In this document: positions 27,491 to 36,539 of the stretch, piece after piece | How positions within the stretch are numbered: the stretch's first letter is position 1 | Layout: every line of letters starts with the position of its first letter | Assembly (NCBI GenBank): GCA_026984735.1 | Contig: JALSRN010000094.1 | Coordinates: 40,900 to 104,899, forward strand | DNA: 64,000 nucleotides | Direction: 5' to 3' | From: Sedimenticola sp. | GTDB lineage: Bacteria > Pseudomonadota > Gammaproteobacteria > Chromatiales > Chromatiaceae | Made by a program: the position numbers and the translations under genes | Notes under the pieces: generated by a model | What the model was told of the DNA's origin: nothing | Database searches by the model: none | The model's input: the letters and a program-made list of their open reading frames with translations, nothing else

Positions 27491-29378
27491 GACTCTCTCT
27501 CTGATAGTAGTAACGAAACTTGCGCCGCAGCAGGCCGCCGGGATCGTCGGGAATCCGCCGCAGCCACTGATCCCGCGCCAAGGCGCGCTCGTCGAAGGCG
27601 TGGCGTTCCCCTCCCCCCGCTTTTGCCGGAGGTCGCCGCCCCTCTTTTCGCGGCTTGCGGGTAGAGGCTCTCGTCTCCTTGCGGGCCTTGTCCATCTCGC
27701 GGGCGAAGCGCCGTTGCAGCGCCTCTTTCCGCCGGGGCGAAAGCGGTCGGTCCGCGCCGCTCTTTCGGGGTTCCCGGCCCTGTTCCCGCCGGGAAGATCC
27801 GGGGCCGCCGGCGTTCTTGCTCGACCGCCGGTCGCCCTTTCTCTTCCGCCGCCGCTCATTGCCTCCCTTGCCGTTGCGGCCTTTCTTCGCCTGCTGTTGC
27901 GCGCCCCCGCTGGAAGGGTTCTTCTTTCCCGCTCTGCCGGCCGACGTCTGCGACCGCTCATTCCGGTTCTGGTGTTGCTTTTGATTTCGGTTTCGGTTCT
28001 GCTTCCGCTGATGCCGCAGCAGCTTCTCCAGCAACGCTTTGTTGGCCCGCGCGTCGCGGTGCCCGGGATCCAACGCCAACGCCTGATCGTAGGCGGCGAC
28101 GGCCTCATGCAGCCGCCCCTGCCGCGCCAGCGCGTTTCCCAGGTTGTAGCGGTCTTCCGCGCTCCCTCCGCGCCGCCACAATTCGGCCGCTTCCCGGTAC
28201 TTTCCGGCGCGATAGAGGGCGGCGGCCCGCCAGCGGAAATCCCGGAAACGGGCGGCGGCCTGCTCGGGCTGGTGCTGCTCGAGCAGCGCCCGGCCCTGTT
28301 GGTCGGGCCGTTGCCACAGATCCTGCCACCAACCCGCCTGCGCGCGGGGCGCCGCCGGCAGAAGCAGGGCCGCCAGCAACAGGGACAGCAGGCCGCGCCG
28401 AAAGGCGAGAGCCGCCAGCGGAAGCACTCCCAACAGCAGCCAGGGTCCGCGGTCGCGCCAGCGAACCACGCGCTCTTCTTTCGTCGTGGCGAGATCGGCG
28501 CTCTCCGGTCGAAGCACGTCCAGGCGGCGCAGGTCGGCGTCGTCCAGGGCGATGCGGGCGTAGCCGCCTCCCCCAGCCCGGGCCACCGCCCGCAATCGCC
28601 GCTCGTCCAGACGCGCCACCACGATGTTGCCGGAGGCGTCTTCGAGCACCCCCTTGCCGGTGGGAATGGGAGCCCCTTCCGGGGTCCCCACGCCGATCAC
28701 CGAAAGCCGGTAGCCGGCCCGCCGGGCCTCCTCGGCGGCCCGCAGGGCGCGCGCGCCATCCCCATTGACGCCGTCGGTCAGCGCCAGCATGCGGCCGCGC
28801 GGATGGCCCGCCTGGCGCAGCAGCGCCATCCCCTTGCGAATGGCCGCGGCGAGATTGCTGCCCTGCGCCGGCGGCAGGTCGGTGCTCAACGCGGGAAGCT
28901 GGGCGCGGACGGTCTTGACGTCGTCGGTGAGGGGCACCACGGTGAAGGCGGCGCCGGCGAAGACCACCAGCGCCGTCTCCCCCTCCTGGCGCCGGGAGAG
29001 CAGATCCTCCACCTTGTAGCGCGCCCGCTCCAGGCGCGACGGCTTGAGGTCGCGGGCGTCCATGGAGCGCGACAGATCGAACAGGATCACCAGCGCCGAG
29101 CCGCTGCGCAAGAGCGGCTGGGGCAGCTTCTCCCACGCCGGGCCCGCCAGCGCCAGGATGGCCGCCGCGAAGGCCAGCGCCGTCACCAGCAGCGGAAAGG
29201 GGCCACGACGTCCCTGCCGCGGAACCAACAGATGGGGGAGCAGCTCGGGATCCACCACCTTGCTCCAGGCGCCGCCCCCTGCCCGCCCGCCGCGCCGGCC
29301 CCGCCAGAGGCTCCAAGCCAGAGGCAGAAAGAGGATCAGCCAACCTGGCCGAAGAAAATGGAAGCTCTCCCAGCTCAA
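27462..29378 (-). CDS. BatB/BatC fusion: VWA domain plus TPR, TTG start
   Basis: 638 residues. Two N-terminal membrane helices frame a short loop; then a von Willebrand A domain (about 90-290) with the MIDAS motif DLSRSMDARD; a pair of hydrophobic segments (about 315-345); a TPR region (about 365-440, YNLGNALARQGRLHEAVAAYDQALALDPGH); and a long basic, Gln/Asn/Arg-rich low-complexity tail. This joins the jobs of BatB and BatC. The start was set at TTG 29378, because GGAGGAGGG lies just upstream and the codon overlaps the batA stop (TTGA); upstream ATGs in this frame lie inside batA. Confidence 0.85.
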   Translation of the reverse strand: MSWESFHFLRPGWLILFLPLAWSLWRGRRGGRAGGGAWSKVVDPELLPHLLVPRQGRRGPFPLLVTALAFAAAILALAGPAWEKLPQPLLRSGSALVILFDLSRSMDARDLKPSRLERARYKVEDLLSRRQEGETALVVFAGAAFTVVPLTDDVKTVRAQLPALSTDLPPAQGSNLAAAIRKGMALLRQAGHPRGRMLALTDGVNGDGARALRAAEEARRAGYRLSVIGVGTPEGAPIPTGKGVLEDASGNIVVARLDERRLRAVARAGGGGYARIALDDADLRRLDVLRPESADLATTKEERVVRWRDRGPWLLLGVLPLAALAFRRGLLSLLLAALLLPAAPRAQAGWWQDLWQRPDQQGRALLEQHQPEQAAARFRDFRWRAAALYRAGKYREAAELWRRGGSAEDRYNLGNALARQGRLHEAVAAYDQALALDPGHRDARANKALLEKLLRHQRKQNRNRNQKQHQNRNERSQTSAGRAGKKNPSSGGAQQQAKKGRNGKGGNERRRKRKGDRRSSKNAGGPGSSRREQGREPRKSGADRPLSPRRKEALQRRFAREMDKARKETRASTRKPRKEGRRPPAKAGGGERHAFDERALARDQWLRRIPDDPGGLLRRKFRYYYQRESHDASEQNPW

Positions 29379-30334
29379 ACGCCTTCCCTCCTCCACAACA
29401 AGCCGAGCGCCAACAGCAGGGCGGCCGCCAGCGGCCATGGGAACCACTCCTTCACCGGCCGAAAGAGGCGCTTCTCGCCCGCCACCGGTTCCAGCCGGTC
29501 GATGGTGTCGTAGATCTCCACCAGAGAAGCGGTGTCGCGGGCGCGGAAATAGCGGCCTCCCGTGATCCGGGCGATCGCCTTGAGGGTGCGCTCGTCCAAC
29601 GCGTTGCCGCCGAAACCGAAGGGGTCCAGCGACTCCTCGGAGCCGATGCCCACGGTGTAGATCCGCAGCCCCTCCTCCCCGGCCAGTTCCGCGGCCTTCA
29701 GCGGCTCCATCTCGCCCGCCGTGTTCTCTCCGTCGCTCACGAGGATGAGCACCTTCTCGCCGCGCTTGCCTCGGAGTCTCTTGATGGCCAGGCCGATGGC
29801 GTCACCGATGGCGGTCTTCTCACCGGCCATCTTGATGACCGCCTCGTCGAGAAGCTGCTTCACCGTCTTGCGGTCATGGGTGAGGGGCGCCTGCAGATAG
29901 GCGCGGGTGCCGAAGAGGATCAGTCCCACGCGGTCCCCCTTGCGCCGTTCGATGAAGTCGCCCACCACCACCTTGGTGGCGGTGAGCCGGTCCACCCAGC
30001 GGTTGCCCAAGGTGAAGTCGCGCTCGCCCATGGAGCCGGAGAGATCCACCGCCAACAGCAGATCCCGCCCCTCCTGGGGAAGGGGCACAGGCTCACCCTG
30101 CCATTGGGGGCGGGCCGCGGCCGCCACCAGCAGCAGCCAGGCGAGCCAGGCCGCCCAGAGGGCGCGACCCTTTCCGCCGGCGGCGGCGCCGCTCCCATTG
30201 GCCAGGTCTTCGAAATCGCCCAGAAAGGGGACCTTGAGGAGGGCGCTTCGGCGCCGCACCGGCGGCAGCAGGCGGCGCACCAGCCACGGCAGGGGCAATG
30301 CCAGAAAGACCCACGGCCAGGCGAACTCAAACAT
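29375..30334 (-). CDS. batA: BatA-like VWA domain protein
   Basis: 319 residues with N-terminal membrane helices (about 5-22 and 52-72), a von Willebrand A domain with the MIDAS motif AVDLSGSMGERD at about residues 83-94 and LILVSDGENTAGE, and a C-terminal helix. Probably anchored in the inner membrane with the VWA domain accessible to the MoxR partner. ATG 30334 overlaps the upstream stop by eight bases; ATG 30343 is the alternative. Confidence 0.88.
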   Translation of the reverse strand: MFEFAWPWVFLALPLPWLVRRLLPPVRRRSALLKVPFLGDFEDLANGSGAAAGGKGRALWAAWLAWLLLVAAAARPQWQGEPVPLPQEGRDLLLAVDLSGSMGERDFTLGNRWVDRLTATKVVVGDFIERRKGDRVGLILFGTRAYLQAPLTHDRKTVKQLLDEAVIKMAGEKTAIGDAIGLAIKRLRGKRGEKVLILVSDGENTAGEMEPLKAAELAGEEGLRIYTVGIGSEESLDPFGFGGNALDERTLKAIARITGGRYFRARDTASLVEIYDTIDRLEPVAGEKRLFRPVKEWFPWPLAAALLLALGLLWRREGV

Positions 30335-30821
30335 CGCAGCCATCCCCCGCAACCGCCTCGACCCAGCGCCGCGCAAGGGACAACAGCTCCCCGGCCTCCA
30401 CCGCGGCCTTGCGCCGGTAGGGCGCCTCGATCAAGGCGCGTCCGGCGCCCTGTTGAAACGGACGGGCCTCCTCTTGCAGCGCCCGGTCGAGAAAGGCCAG
30501 CCACCGCTCGCCGGTGAGGCCAGCCACCTCGGCCCGGGGAAAGCAGCGGAGCGCCACCTGCCGCAACAGACGGGAGATCTTCGCCGCCAGCGCCGGCGCA
30601 TCCTGATCGCCCTGGAACTCCCGTTCGATCTCCATCAGCCGGGCCAAGGCTTCGCGCGCCAGCCGCCCCCGCCGGCGGCGACGCATCCAGCCGCGCACCG
30701 ACAGCGCCGACAGAAGCAGCGCCAGCCCCGCCAGCAACCACCAACCGGGCGCCGGCGGCCACCAACCGGCGGCCGGCGGCAGATGGATGTCCCTGAGCGA
30801 AGCAAGCGCTTGCGGATTCAC
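30327..30821 (-). CDS. DUF4381 domain protein
   Basis: 164 residues with one membrane helix near the N-terminus (about 25-42), preceded by LRDIHLPP and a Trp/Pro-rich stretch, and a helical cytoplasmic domain. The family is known only from MoxR/Bat operons. GTG 30821 overlaps the stop of the DUF58 gene (GTGA), so the genes are coupled. Confidence 0.85.
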   Translation of the reverse strand: MNPQALASLRDIHLPPAAGWWPPAPGWWLLAGLALLLSALSVRGWMRRRRRGRLAREALARLMEIEREFQGDQDAPALAAKISRLLRQVALRCFPRAEVAGLTGERWLAFLDRALQEEARPFQQGAGRALIEAPYRRKAAVEAGELLSLARRWVEAVAGDGCDV

Positions 30822-31723
30822 CGCCGCCCCCTGCCGAACGCCCGGGTGATCCGCTCCACCGGCTCCTCGTCGGTGGCGCACTGAAGCCAGGTCATGCCGT
30901 GGCGTCGAACGAAATGTTCCAGCTCGGAAGAGCGCCGTTGCCAGGCGGCGCCGTAGCGTTCGCGGACGCGGGAGGCGGTCGTCTCCAGCACCAGTTGGCG
31001 CCGCCCGTCGCTCATGGCGTAGATTCCCGCCTCGGGAGCCTCCCTCTCCAGGCGGTCGTAGAACTGCAGCAGCAGCACGTCGTTGTGCCGCCCCAGCCGC
31101 GCCAGTTGCTGGCGGGCCGCCTCGTCGAGCCCCCGGAAGTCGCTCGCCAGCACCACTAGGCTGCCGGGATGGGCGGTGCGTCGCAGGCGACGCAGGGGGT
31201 CGGCCAGAGAGGCGGTTTCCCCCGGCGCTTCCGGCCCACGATCCGCCATCGCCTTCAAGAAGCGCAACAGCGACGCCCGGCCGCGTCGGGGGCGCAGTTC
31301 CAGATGATCCCGCCTGGCGAAGATCTCGCCTCCCACCCGATCGCCGCTTTGGAAAGCGGCCCAGGCCAGCAACGCGGCGGCCACCTGCGCCCGCGCCCAC
31401 TTGAAACGGCCCCGGGTAGCGAAGAACATCGGTGCCCGGGCATCCAGCCCGATGAGCACGGGACGCTCCCGCTCTTCTCGGAAGAGCTTGCTGTAGGGCT
31501 TGCCGATACGCGCCGTCACCCGCCAATCCATGTTGCGCGGATCGTCGCCCGGTTGGTAGGGGCGCGCCTCTTCGAACTCCATCCCCCGCCCCCGCAGGCG
31601 CGACAGATATTGTCCCGCCTGACGCGCGCGGGCCACCTGGGGCGCCAGATCCAGGCGACGGGCCGGATCGGCCAGCCGCACCAGCTCTTCCAGCGAAGCG
31701 GCGGTGACGGAAAGGGAGGGCAT
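30818..31723 (-). CDS. DUF58 domain protein
   Basis: 301 residues. The DUF58 signature is seen as GMEFEEARPYQPGDDPRNMDWRVTAR at about residues 47-72 (quoted in part), inside a VWA-like fold with LIGLDARAPM. These proteins always occur next to MoxR ATPases and may present substrates to them. The start is two bases after the moxR stop. Confidence 0.9.
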   Translation of the reverse strand: MPSLSVTAASLEELVRLADPARRLDLAPQVARARQAGQYLSRLRGRGMEFEEARPYQPGDDPRNMDWRVTARIGKPYSKLFREERERPVLIGLDARAPMFFATRGRFKWARAQVAAALLAWAAFQSGDRVGGEIFARRDHLELRPRRGRASLLRFLKAMADRGPEAPGETASLADPLRRLRRTAHPGSLVVLASDFRGLDEAARQQLARLGRHNDVLLLQFYDRLEREAPEAGIYAMSDGRRQLVLETTASRVRERYGAAWQRRSSELEHFVRRHGMTWLQCATDEEPVERITRAFGRGRR

Positions 31724-31725
31724 CT

Positions 31726-32712
31726 TCAAGGCACGGGCACCAGCGCCAACAGCTCCTCGATGAAACGATCCGGGGTGATCCCCTCCGCTTCCGCCTCGTA
31801 GTTGAGAATGATGCGGTGCCGCAGGATGTCGAACGCCATCTCCTGCACGTCTTCCGGCGCCACATAGTCGCGGCCGGCCAGCCACGCGTGAGCGCGCGCG
31901 GTGCGGTCCAACCCGATGGACGCCCGGGGACTGGCGCCGTACTCGATCCACTCCGCCAATTGCGGGCTGTACGGTTCCGGTCTGCGGGTGGCCAGCACCA
32001 GCTGCAGCAGATACTCCTCCACCGCTTCCGACAGATGCACTTCCAGCACTTCGCGCCGCGCCTGGAACAGCAACTCCTGACTCAACGGCGGCGACTGGGC
32101 GGCCGGCTCTTCGCCGAGGGCCTCCAGCGCCTCCTGCCGGGCCAGGCCGAGGATGCGGCGCTCGTACTCGAAATCGGGATAGTCGATCACCACATGGAGA
32201 AGAAAGCGGTCGAGCTGGGCTTCCGGCAAGGGATAAGTCCCTTCCTGCTCAATGGGATTCTGGGTGGCCATCACCAGAAAGAGCCGCGGCAACGGCCACG
32301 AACGGTTGCCCACGGTGATCTGACGCTCGGCCATGGCTTCGAGCAGCGCCGACTGCACCTTGGCCGGCGCGCGGTTGATCTCGTCCGCCAGCACCAGGTT
32401 GTTGAACAGCGGCCCCTGCTGGAAGACGAAGTTCCCCTCCTGGGGGCGGTAGATGTCGGTACCGGTGAGATCGGCGGGCAGCAGATCGGGAGTGAACTGG
32501 ATGCGGTGGAAGCTGCCCTCGATCCCTTCGCTGAGGCACTTCACGGCGCGCGTCTTGGCCAGCCCCGGCGCTCCCTCCACCAGCAGGTGGCCATCCGCCA
32601 GCAACGCCACCAACAGGCGGTCCACCAGCTTCTCCTGGCCCAGGATCTGTTTCTGCATCTGCTCCTGCAGGCGCGAAATGGCCTGACGCACACCGGCGGA
32701 GGTTTCCGTCAT
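31726..32712 (-). CDS. MoxR family AAA+ ATPase
   Basis: 328 residues. Walker A reads LLVEGAPGLAKTRAVK, Walker B is LVLADEINRAPAKVQSALLEAM, and sensor 1 is FLVMATQNPIEQEGTYPLPEAQLDRF. MoxR ATPases act as chaperones for metal insertion or protein complex assembly, together with VWA partners, all of which follow here. ATG 32712 has AAAGGAG upstream. First gene of a six-gene operon moxR-DUF58-DUF4381-batA-batB/C-batD, with overlaps or tiny gaps throughout. Confidence 0.93.
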   Translation of the reverse strand: MTETSAGVRQAISRLQEQMQKQILGQEKLVDRLLVALLADGHLLVEGAPGLAKTRAVKCLSEGIEGSFHRIQFTPDLLPADLTGTDIYRPQEGNFVFQQGPLFNNLVLADEINRAPAKVQSALLEAMAERQITVGNRSWPLPRLFLVMATQNPIEQEGTYPLPEAQLDRFLLHVVIDYPDFEYERRILGLARQEALEALGEEPAAQSPPLSQELLFQARREVLEVHLSEAVEEYLLQLVLATRRPEPYSPQLAEWIEYGASPRASIGLDRTARAHAWLAGRDYVAPEDVQEMAFDILRHRIILNYEAEAEGITPDRFIEELLALVPVP

Positions 32713-32902
32713 GTCTTGATTCTCCTTTGCAATTCCGGATCTTAGAGCCTGATTCCAAGATTTGGTTCCAACGCGCTGCCGCTCTGGGAAACGCGGACGG
32801 CGGAGCCCCGCTGTTTTGCCGGTAAGAGACTTGGGCGGTGGGAGCGATGACGCCCTCCCGCACGCCGGCTGAAAATAGCCGGGCAAAAAACCGCAGAAAG
32901 CC

Positions 32903-32908
32903 TATAAT
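32903..32908 (+). promoter_or_regulatory. -10 element upstream of the csp leader
   Basis: A consensus TATAAT 103 bases upstream of the cold-shock gene start. There is no good -35 hexamer. Transcription would begin near 32915, just before two consecutive hairpins. Confidence 0.5.
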
Positions 32909-32913
32909 GGAGT

Positions 32914-32967
32914 CGTCGTTTCCAGAAAACGACGCGCACGGTACCAGCCTGCCGGCTGGTTTTTTTG
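32914..32967 (+). terminator. tandem hairpins with U-tract inside the csp leader (attenuator or sRNA end)
   Basis: CGTCGTTT (32914-32921) pairs with AAACGACG (32927-32934); then ACCAGCC (32943-32949) pairs with GGCTGGT (32954-32960), followed by T to 32966. This has the form of a complete intrinsic terminator, 44 bases before the csp ATG and about 50 bases after the predicted transcription start. Either most transcripts stop here as a small RNA, or the terminator is conditional and gates csp expression. Confidence 0.55.
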
Positions 32968-33010
32968 TTTCGTCCGGACGTTTCCGGATTGTTTTGAAAG
33001 AGTTAGCGAT

Positions 33011-33220
33011 ATGTCAAATCAAGTAGAAGGCACTGTAAAATGGTTCAACGATGAGAAAGGCTTCGGCTTCATCGAACAGGAAGGCGGCAAAGACGTCTTC
33101 GTCCACTTCAGTGCCATCAACGGCAGCGGTCGCCGCACCCTCTACGAGGGTCAGAAGGTGACCATGGACGTAACCATGGGTCAGAAGGGGCCGCAGGCGG
33201 AGAATGTAACCCCTCTGTAA
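33011..33220 (+). CDS. cold-shock domain protein
   Basis: 69 residues, one CSD. RNP1 is KGFGFI and RNP2 is VFVHF, both at the usual places. It binds single-stranded RNA and DNA as a chaperone. Monocistronic, with its own leader and a strong bidirectional terminator behind it. Which CspA paralogue it is cannot be told. Confidence 0.96.
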   Translation: MSNQVEGTVKWFNDEKGFGFIEQEGGKDVFVHFSAINGSGRRTLYEGQKVTMDVTMGQKGPQAENVTPL

Positions 33221-33273
33221 ACTCGGAGCATCGAGCCCGGGCGGACTGCCGGTTCGGCCGGGCTTCGAAAAAA

Positions 33274-33305
33274 AGCGGGGCCGGTGAAGCCGGCCCCGCT
33301 TTTTT
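33274..33305. terminator. bidirectional rho-independent terminator between csp and the che operon
   Basis: AGCGGGGCCGG, a five-base loop and CCGGCCCCGCT form a perfect 11-base stem with T-runs after it on both strands. It serves the csp gene on the plus strand and the chemosensory operon on the minus strand. Confidence 0.85.
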
Positions 33306-33322
33306 CATTTCCTCTTCTTTAT

Positions 33323-33811
33323 TTAAGCGGCCAACGCCAGGAACGAAATCCCTCCCTCCCCATAATCGGGAAAGCTGACGTTGAAATCGGCGCCCTGCGG
33401 AGCTTTGTCGATGAGCGTCTGAACCTCTTCGGGAAGCTCTTCCGGCGCCTTGTACAGCGTCTGCAGGCGCAGGTGAGGACTTTCGGAGTTCATCAACAGG
33501 CGCGAACAGATGTTCATGATCTCATGGACATTGCCCAGCATGATCTCCGAGAACTCGCCCGTGTCGGCGCACTCTTTCGCGGTTCCCAAAGGAATGCGGG
33601 TGAGGGACGCGCCGGCGTAGGCGGTGAACGGATAGTCCACGGCGCACGCGGCAATCGGTTGATCCTCGTCGTCCACATAGAGAGCGACCAGGGACTTGGA
33701 GCCGGGCTGCGCCGGAACGGGATCTCCTTCCTGCGCTTTCAGGCCGTTGCCGTACATCATGGAAAGGATCTGTTGCAGTTCGATGGACTTGGGCAATGGA
33801 ATCTTCGACAT
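33323..33811 (-). CDS. CheX/CheC-like protein at the end of the che operon
   Basis: 162 residues, no signal peptide. The helix with GEFSEIMLGNVHEIMNICSR resembles the E-x2-N active helix of the CheC/CheX/FliY phosphatase fold, and the protein has one such copy. If this holds it would dephosphorylate the adjacent CheY-like protein, and no cheZ is present in the operon. It could equally be a non-catalytic relative. It lies 12 bases after the cheY-like gene. Confidence 0.55.
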   Translation of the reverse strand: MSKIPLPKSIELQQILSMMYGNGLKAQEGDPVPAQPGSKSLVALYVDDEDQPIAACAVDYPFTAYAGASLTRIPLGTAKECADTGEFSEIMLGNVHEIMNICSRLLMNSESPHLRLQTLYKAPEELPEEVQTLIDKAPQGADFNVSFPDYGEGGISFLALAA

Positions 33812-33823
33812 GGCTACAGCCTC

Positions 33824-34186
33824 CTAGTTGAGGTAAGGACCCAGCTTCTCCTGGAAGGTCTCCGGCGTGAACGGCTTCGCGATGAGAAAACGGGCGCCCA
33901 GCTCCGACGCTTTCGCGCGCATCTCTTCCGAGGCTTCCGTGGTCACGAAGCCGAATTTCACGTTGATGCCCTCTTCATTGAGCGCTTGCAAAAGCTCTGG
34001 GCCCGTCATGTTGGGCATGTTCCAGTCGCACAGCACCAGATCGGGCTCGTCGCTCTTGATCGCCTCCAGCGCCTTGGCGCCGTCTTCCGCCTGAACGATG
34101 TCGTGTCCATCGAAGCCGGCTTCCCGCAGGGTTTTCATGACGATCAGGCGCATCGCCAGGCTGTCGTCCACCACCATGATGTTCAT
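33824..34186 (-). CDS. CheY-like single-domain response regulator
   Basis: 120 residues, a receiver domain alone. The acidic pair is D7/D8 (VVDDS), the phospho-acceptor is D54 (LVLCDWNMPNMTG), the switch threonine is T82 or T83, and the lysine is K104 (IAKPF). ATG 34186 is preceded by GAGGAG; the frame is open upstream. Probably the output of the adjacent CheA. Confidence 0.9.
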   Translation of the reverse strand: MNIMVVDDSLAMRLIVMKTLREAGFDGHDIVQAEDGAKALEAIKSDEPDLVLCDWNMPNMTGPELLQALNEEGINVKFGFVTTEASEEMRAKASELGARFLIAKPFTPETFQEKLGPYLN

Positions 34187-34230
34187 GTCACTTCTCCTCT
34201 TTTCATTGATTGACGAATGGTTGCTGGGAA

Positions 34231-35361
34231 TCAAAGTTTTCCAGCCATGGAACGAAAACTGCGACCGCCGCTTGCAGCGACGCGTCCGCTCGTTTTCCTG
34301 AAATGTTGCACGAGCGCTTCCGGGATCTCTTGCAACGGCAGCACCTTTTCCGCGGCGCCCCTTTTTACCGCCGCTCCCGGCATGCCCCAGACGACGCTGC
34401 TCTCCTCATCCTGACAAAGGGTGAAGGCGCCGGCGTCGCGCATCTCTTGCAGACAGCGGGCTCCATCGTCGCCCATGCCGGTGAGCAGAACGCCGACGGC
34501 ACCGGCGCCGACGCACTGGGCCACGGAACGGAAAAGAACGTCCACCGAAGGCTTGTGCCGGTTCACCCGCGGCCCGTCGTGCAAGCGGCAGACATAGCCG
34601 TCGCTGTTGCAACTCACCAGCAGGTGATGGCTCCCCGGGGCGATGTAGACATGGCCCGGAAGGATCGGTTGCCCATCCTCGGCCTCGCACACTTCCAGCG
34701 CAGAGAGCCGGTTCATGCGTTTGGCGAAGGGCGCGCTGAAAGCGGCGGGAATGTGCTGGGTGATGACCATGCCGGGGAGGTTCGGCGGCAGCGGCCGCAA
34801 CAGCTCCTTGATCGCTTCCGTCCCGCCGGTGGAAGCGCCCACGGCAATGAGCGGAGCCCGCCTGCCACGGGGCGGCGACCGCCGGGGAATCACCACGTCG
34901 GCACTCTGCCGCTCTTCCACTTTCATTTCTGCCTGGGGAAAACGGCGTCTGGAGCCGGGAATGTTGGCGCCGGCGGCCACTTTCACCTTGGCGACGATCT
35001 CTTCGGCGAGCCGTTCCAACGCGACGGTCGGTTCGCCTTTGGGCTTGCTCACGTAATCCACTGCGCCCAGCTCCAGCGCCTTGAGCGTGGCCTCGGCGCC
35101 CTCTTCGGTGAGGGACGAGACCATGACCACCGGCATGGGGCGGAGCCGCATCAGGTTTTTCAGAAAAGTGATGCCGTCCATTCGGGGCATCTCCACGTCC
35201 AGGGTGAGCACGTCCGGATTCAGTTTTTTGATCTTTTCCCGAGCGTCGTAGGGGTCGGAGGCGCTGCCCACCACGCGGATGTCCGGCTCCTTCTCCAGGA
35301 TTCGGGTGAGCAGATTGCGAACCAGCGCGGAATCGTCGATGACCAGTACCTTGATCTCCAT
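34231..35361 (-). CDS. cheB: protein-glutamate methylesterase CheB
   Basis: 376 residues: receiver domain (VIDDSALV; phospho-acceptor in [12 protein letters not shown]) followed by the esterase/deamidase domain with the catalytic Ser, His and Asp in [20 protein letters not shown] and GMGDDGARC. It removes methyl groups from the receptor, opposing CheR, and is activated by CheA. Confidence 0.95.
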   Translation of the reverse strand: MEIKVLVIDDSALVRNLLTRILEKEPDIRVVGSASDPYDAREKIKKLNPDVLTLDVEMPRMDGITFLKNLMRLRPMPVVMVSSLTEEGAEATLKALELGAVDYVSKPKGEPTVALERLAEEIVAKVKVAAGANIPGSRRRFPQAEMKVEERQSADVVIPRRSPPRGRRAPLIAVGASTGGTEAIKELLRPLPPNLPGMVITQHIPAAFSAPFAKRMNRLSALEVCEAEDGQPILPGHVYIAPGSHHLLVSCNSDGYVCRLHDGPRVNRHKPSVDVLFRSVAQCVGAGAVGVLLTGMGDDGARCLQEMRDAGAFTLCQDEESSVVWGMPGAAVKRGAAEKVLPLQEIPEALVQHFRKTSGRVAASGGRSFRSMAGKL

Positions 35362-35388
35362 GCGAACACCTCTTTTCTTTTCTCTTTT

Positions 35389-36243
35389 CTACTTCACCCG
35401 GCGGTAGATCGACTGACCGATGAGCTCGAAGCGGTCGGTGAGATCCATGGGACTCTCGGAATGGCCGATGAAAAGATGGCCCTGCAACGGCAAAAAGGAA
35501 GCGAAGCGGTCGAACAGCTTTTGTTGAGTGGGCTTGTCGAAATAGATGAGCACGTTTCGGCAAAAGATCGCATCGAAAGGTTCTTTCCAGGGCCAAGGTT
35601 CCATTAGATTCATCTTCTGAAAATCGATTAGCTCCCGAAGTTCCTTTTTGACGCGCGCTTTTCCCTTGAAAGGGCCGGTACCCCGCAAAAACCAGCGCTT
35701 GAGGCGCGGACCGAGCGCCCGCTGAATGGCCTGAATGTCGTAGACCCCCTCCCGCGCCTTTTGCAAAATGGCCGAATCGAGATCCGTGGCGAGAATGCGC
35801 GCGTCCCATCCATGGACGTCCGGAAGGGCCTCGTGCAGTACCATGGCAATGGTGTAGGGCTCTTCGCCGCTGGAGCAGCCGGCCGACCAGATGCGCAGTC
35901 TGCGTTCCACCCTTTTCTGCCTGCTCAACTGCGGAAGCAGCTCGTTCGCCAGATAGTCGAAATGGTGGCTCTCGCGAAAGAAGGCGGTGAGATTGGTGGT
36001 GACGGCGTTACGGAACGCCTCCAGCTCCTCTGGATCGTCGCCCTCTTCGATGTAGCGGCAATAGTCGCTGAAACTGGTCAGGCCCAGCGCCCGCAGCCGT
36101 CGGGACAAACGACCGTAAATCAGGTCGCGCCGGTTGTCGGCCATGCGGATGCCCGTATGCCGGTAGACCAGCTCCCTGAGCTGCTCGAAATCCTTCTCGC
36201 TGAAGTTGAACTCTCTCGCTTTTCTCGCGGTGGCCGTCGCCAT
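35389..36243 (-). CDS. cheR: chemotaxis protein methyltransferase CheR
   Basis: 284 residues: N-terminal helical domain (about 10-75) and SAM-binding domain with IWSAGCSSGEEPYTIAM and FCRNVLIYFDKPTQQ. It methylates receptor glutamates. ATG 36243 overlaps the stop of the STAS gene (TGATG) and has GGAGGAG upstream. Confidence 0.95.
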   Translation of the reverse strand: MATATARKAREFNFSEKDFEQLRELVYRHTGIRMADNRRDLIYGRLSRRLRALGLTSFSDYCRYIEEGDDPEELEAFRNAVTTNLTAFFRESHHFDYLANELLPQLSRQKRVERRLRIWSAGCSSGEEPYTIAMVLHEALPDVHGWDARILATDLDSAILQKAREGVYDIQAIQRALGPRLKRWFLRGTGPFKGKARVKKELRELIDFQKMNLMEPWPWKEPFDAIFCRNVLIYFDKPTQQKLFDRFASFLPLQGHLFIGHSESPMDLTDRFELIGQSIYRRVK

Positions 36244-36539
36244 CACTTCTCCTCCTTGAAATTGAGTTTAGACTCCAATCCGAACAGGGAAACCGCCTCT
36301 TTCAGAACGTCGGATGCCTGCTTCCAGGTCACCTCCTTACCTTGATCGCGGGCCGTCTTCGCCATAGCCAACAGCAGTTGCAGACCGGAACCGTCGATGC
36401 GGGCGACCTCTCCTCCGTCCAGAAGAAGGGCGGGGACTTCCGCCAACGCCTGGGAGATCCGTCGCGCCTCCTCCTGGACGGTTCCGAGCTCGAGGCGCTT
36501 TTCGAGCACGAAGGGGTTAGAGTCTGCTGCCATGGACAT
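36243..36539 (-). CDS. STAS domain protein of the che operon
   Basis: 98 residues, a STAS (anti-anti-sigma factor-like) domain with VARIDGSGLQLLLAMAKTA at about 48-66; the Ser in DGSG is where related proteins are phosphorylated. Such small STAS proteins often occur in chemosensory operons of proteobacteria, with unclear function. ATG 36539 overlaps the mcp stop (TAATG), with GGAGGAG upstream. Confidence 0.8.
   Translation of the reverse strand: MSMAADSNPFVLEKRLELGTVQEEARRISQALAEVPALLLDGGEVARIDGSGLQLLLAMAKTARDQGKEVTWKQASDVLKEAVSLFGLESKLNFKEEK

Noticed and set aside
27770-27990. Basic low-complexity tail of the BatB/C fusion as a separate gene or frameshift
   Set aside because: The frame is continuous from the TPR region to the stop, with no ribosome binding site inside.
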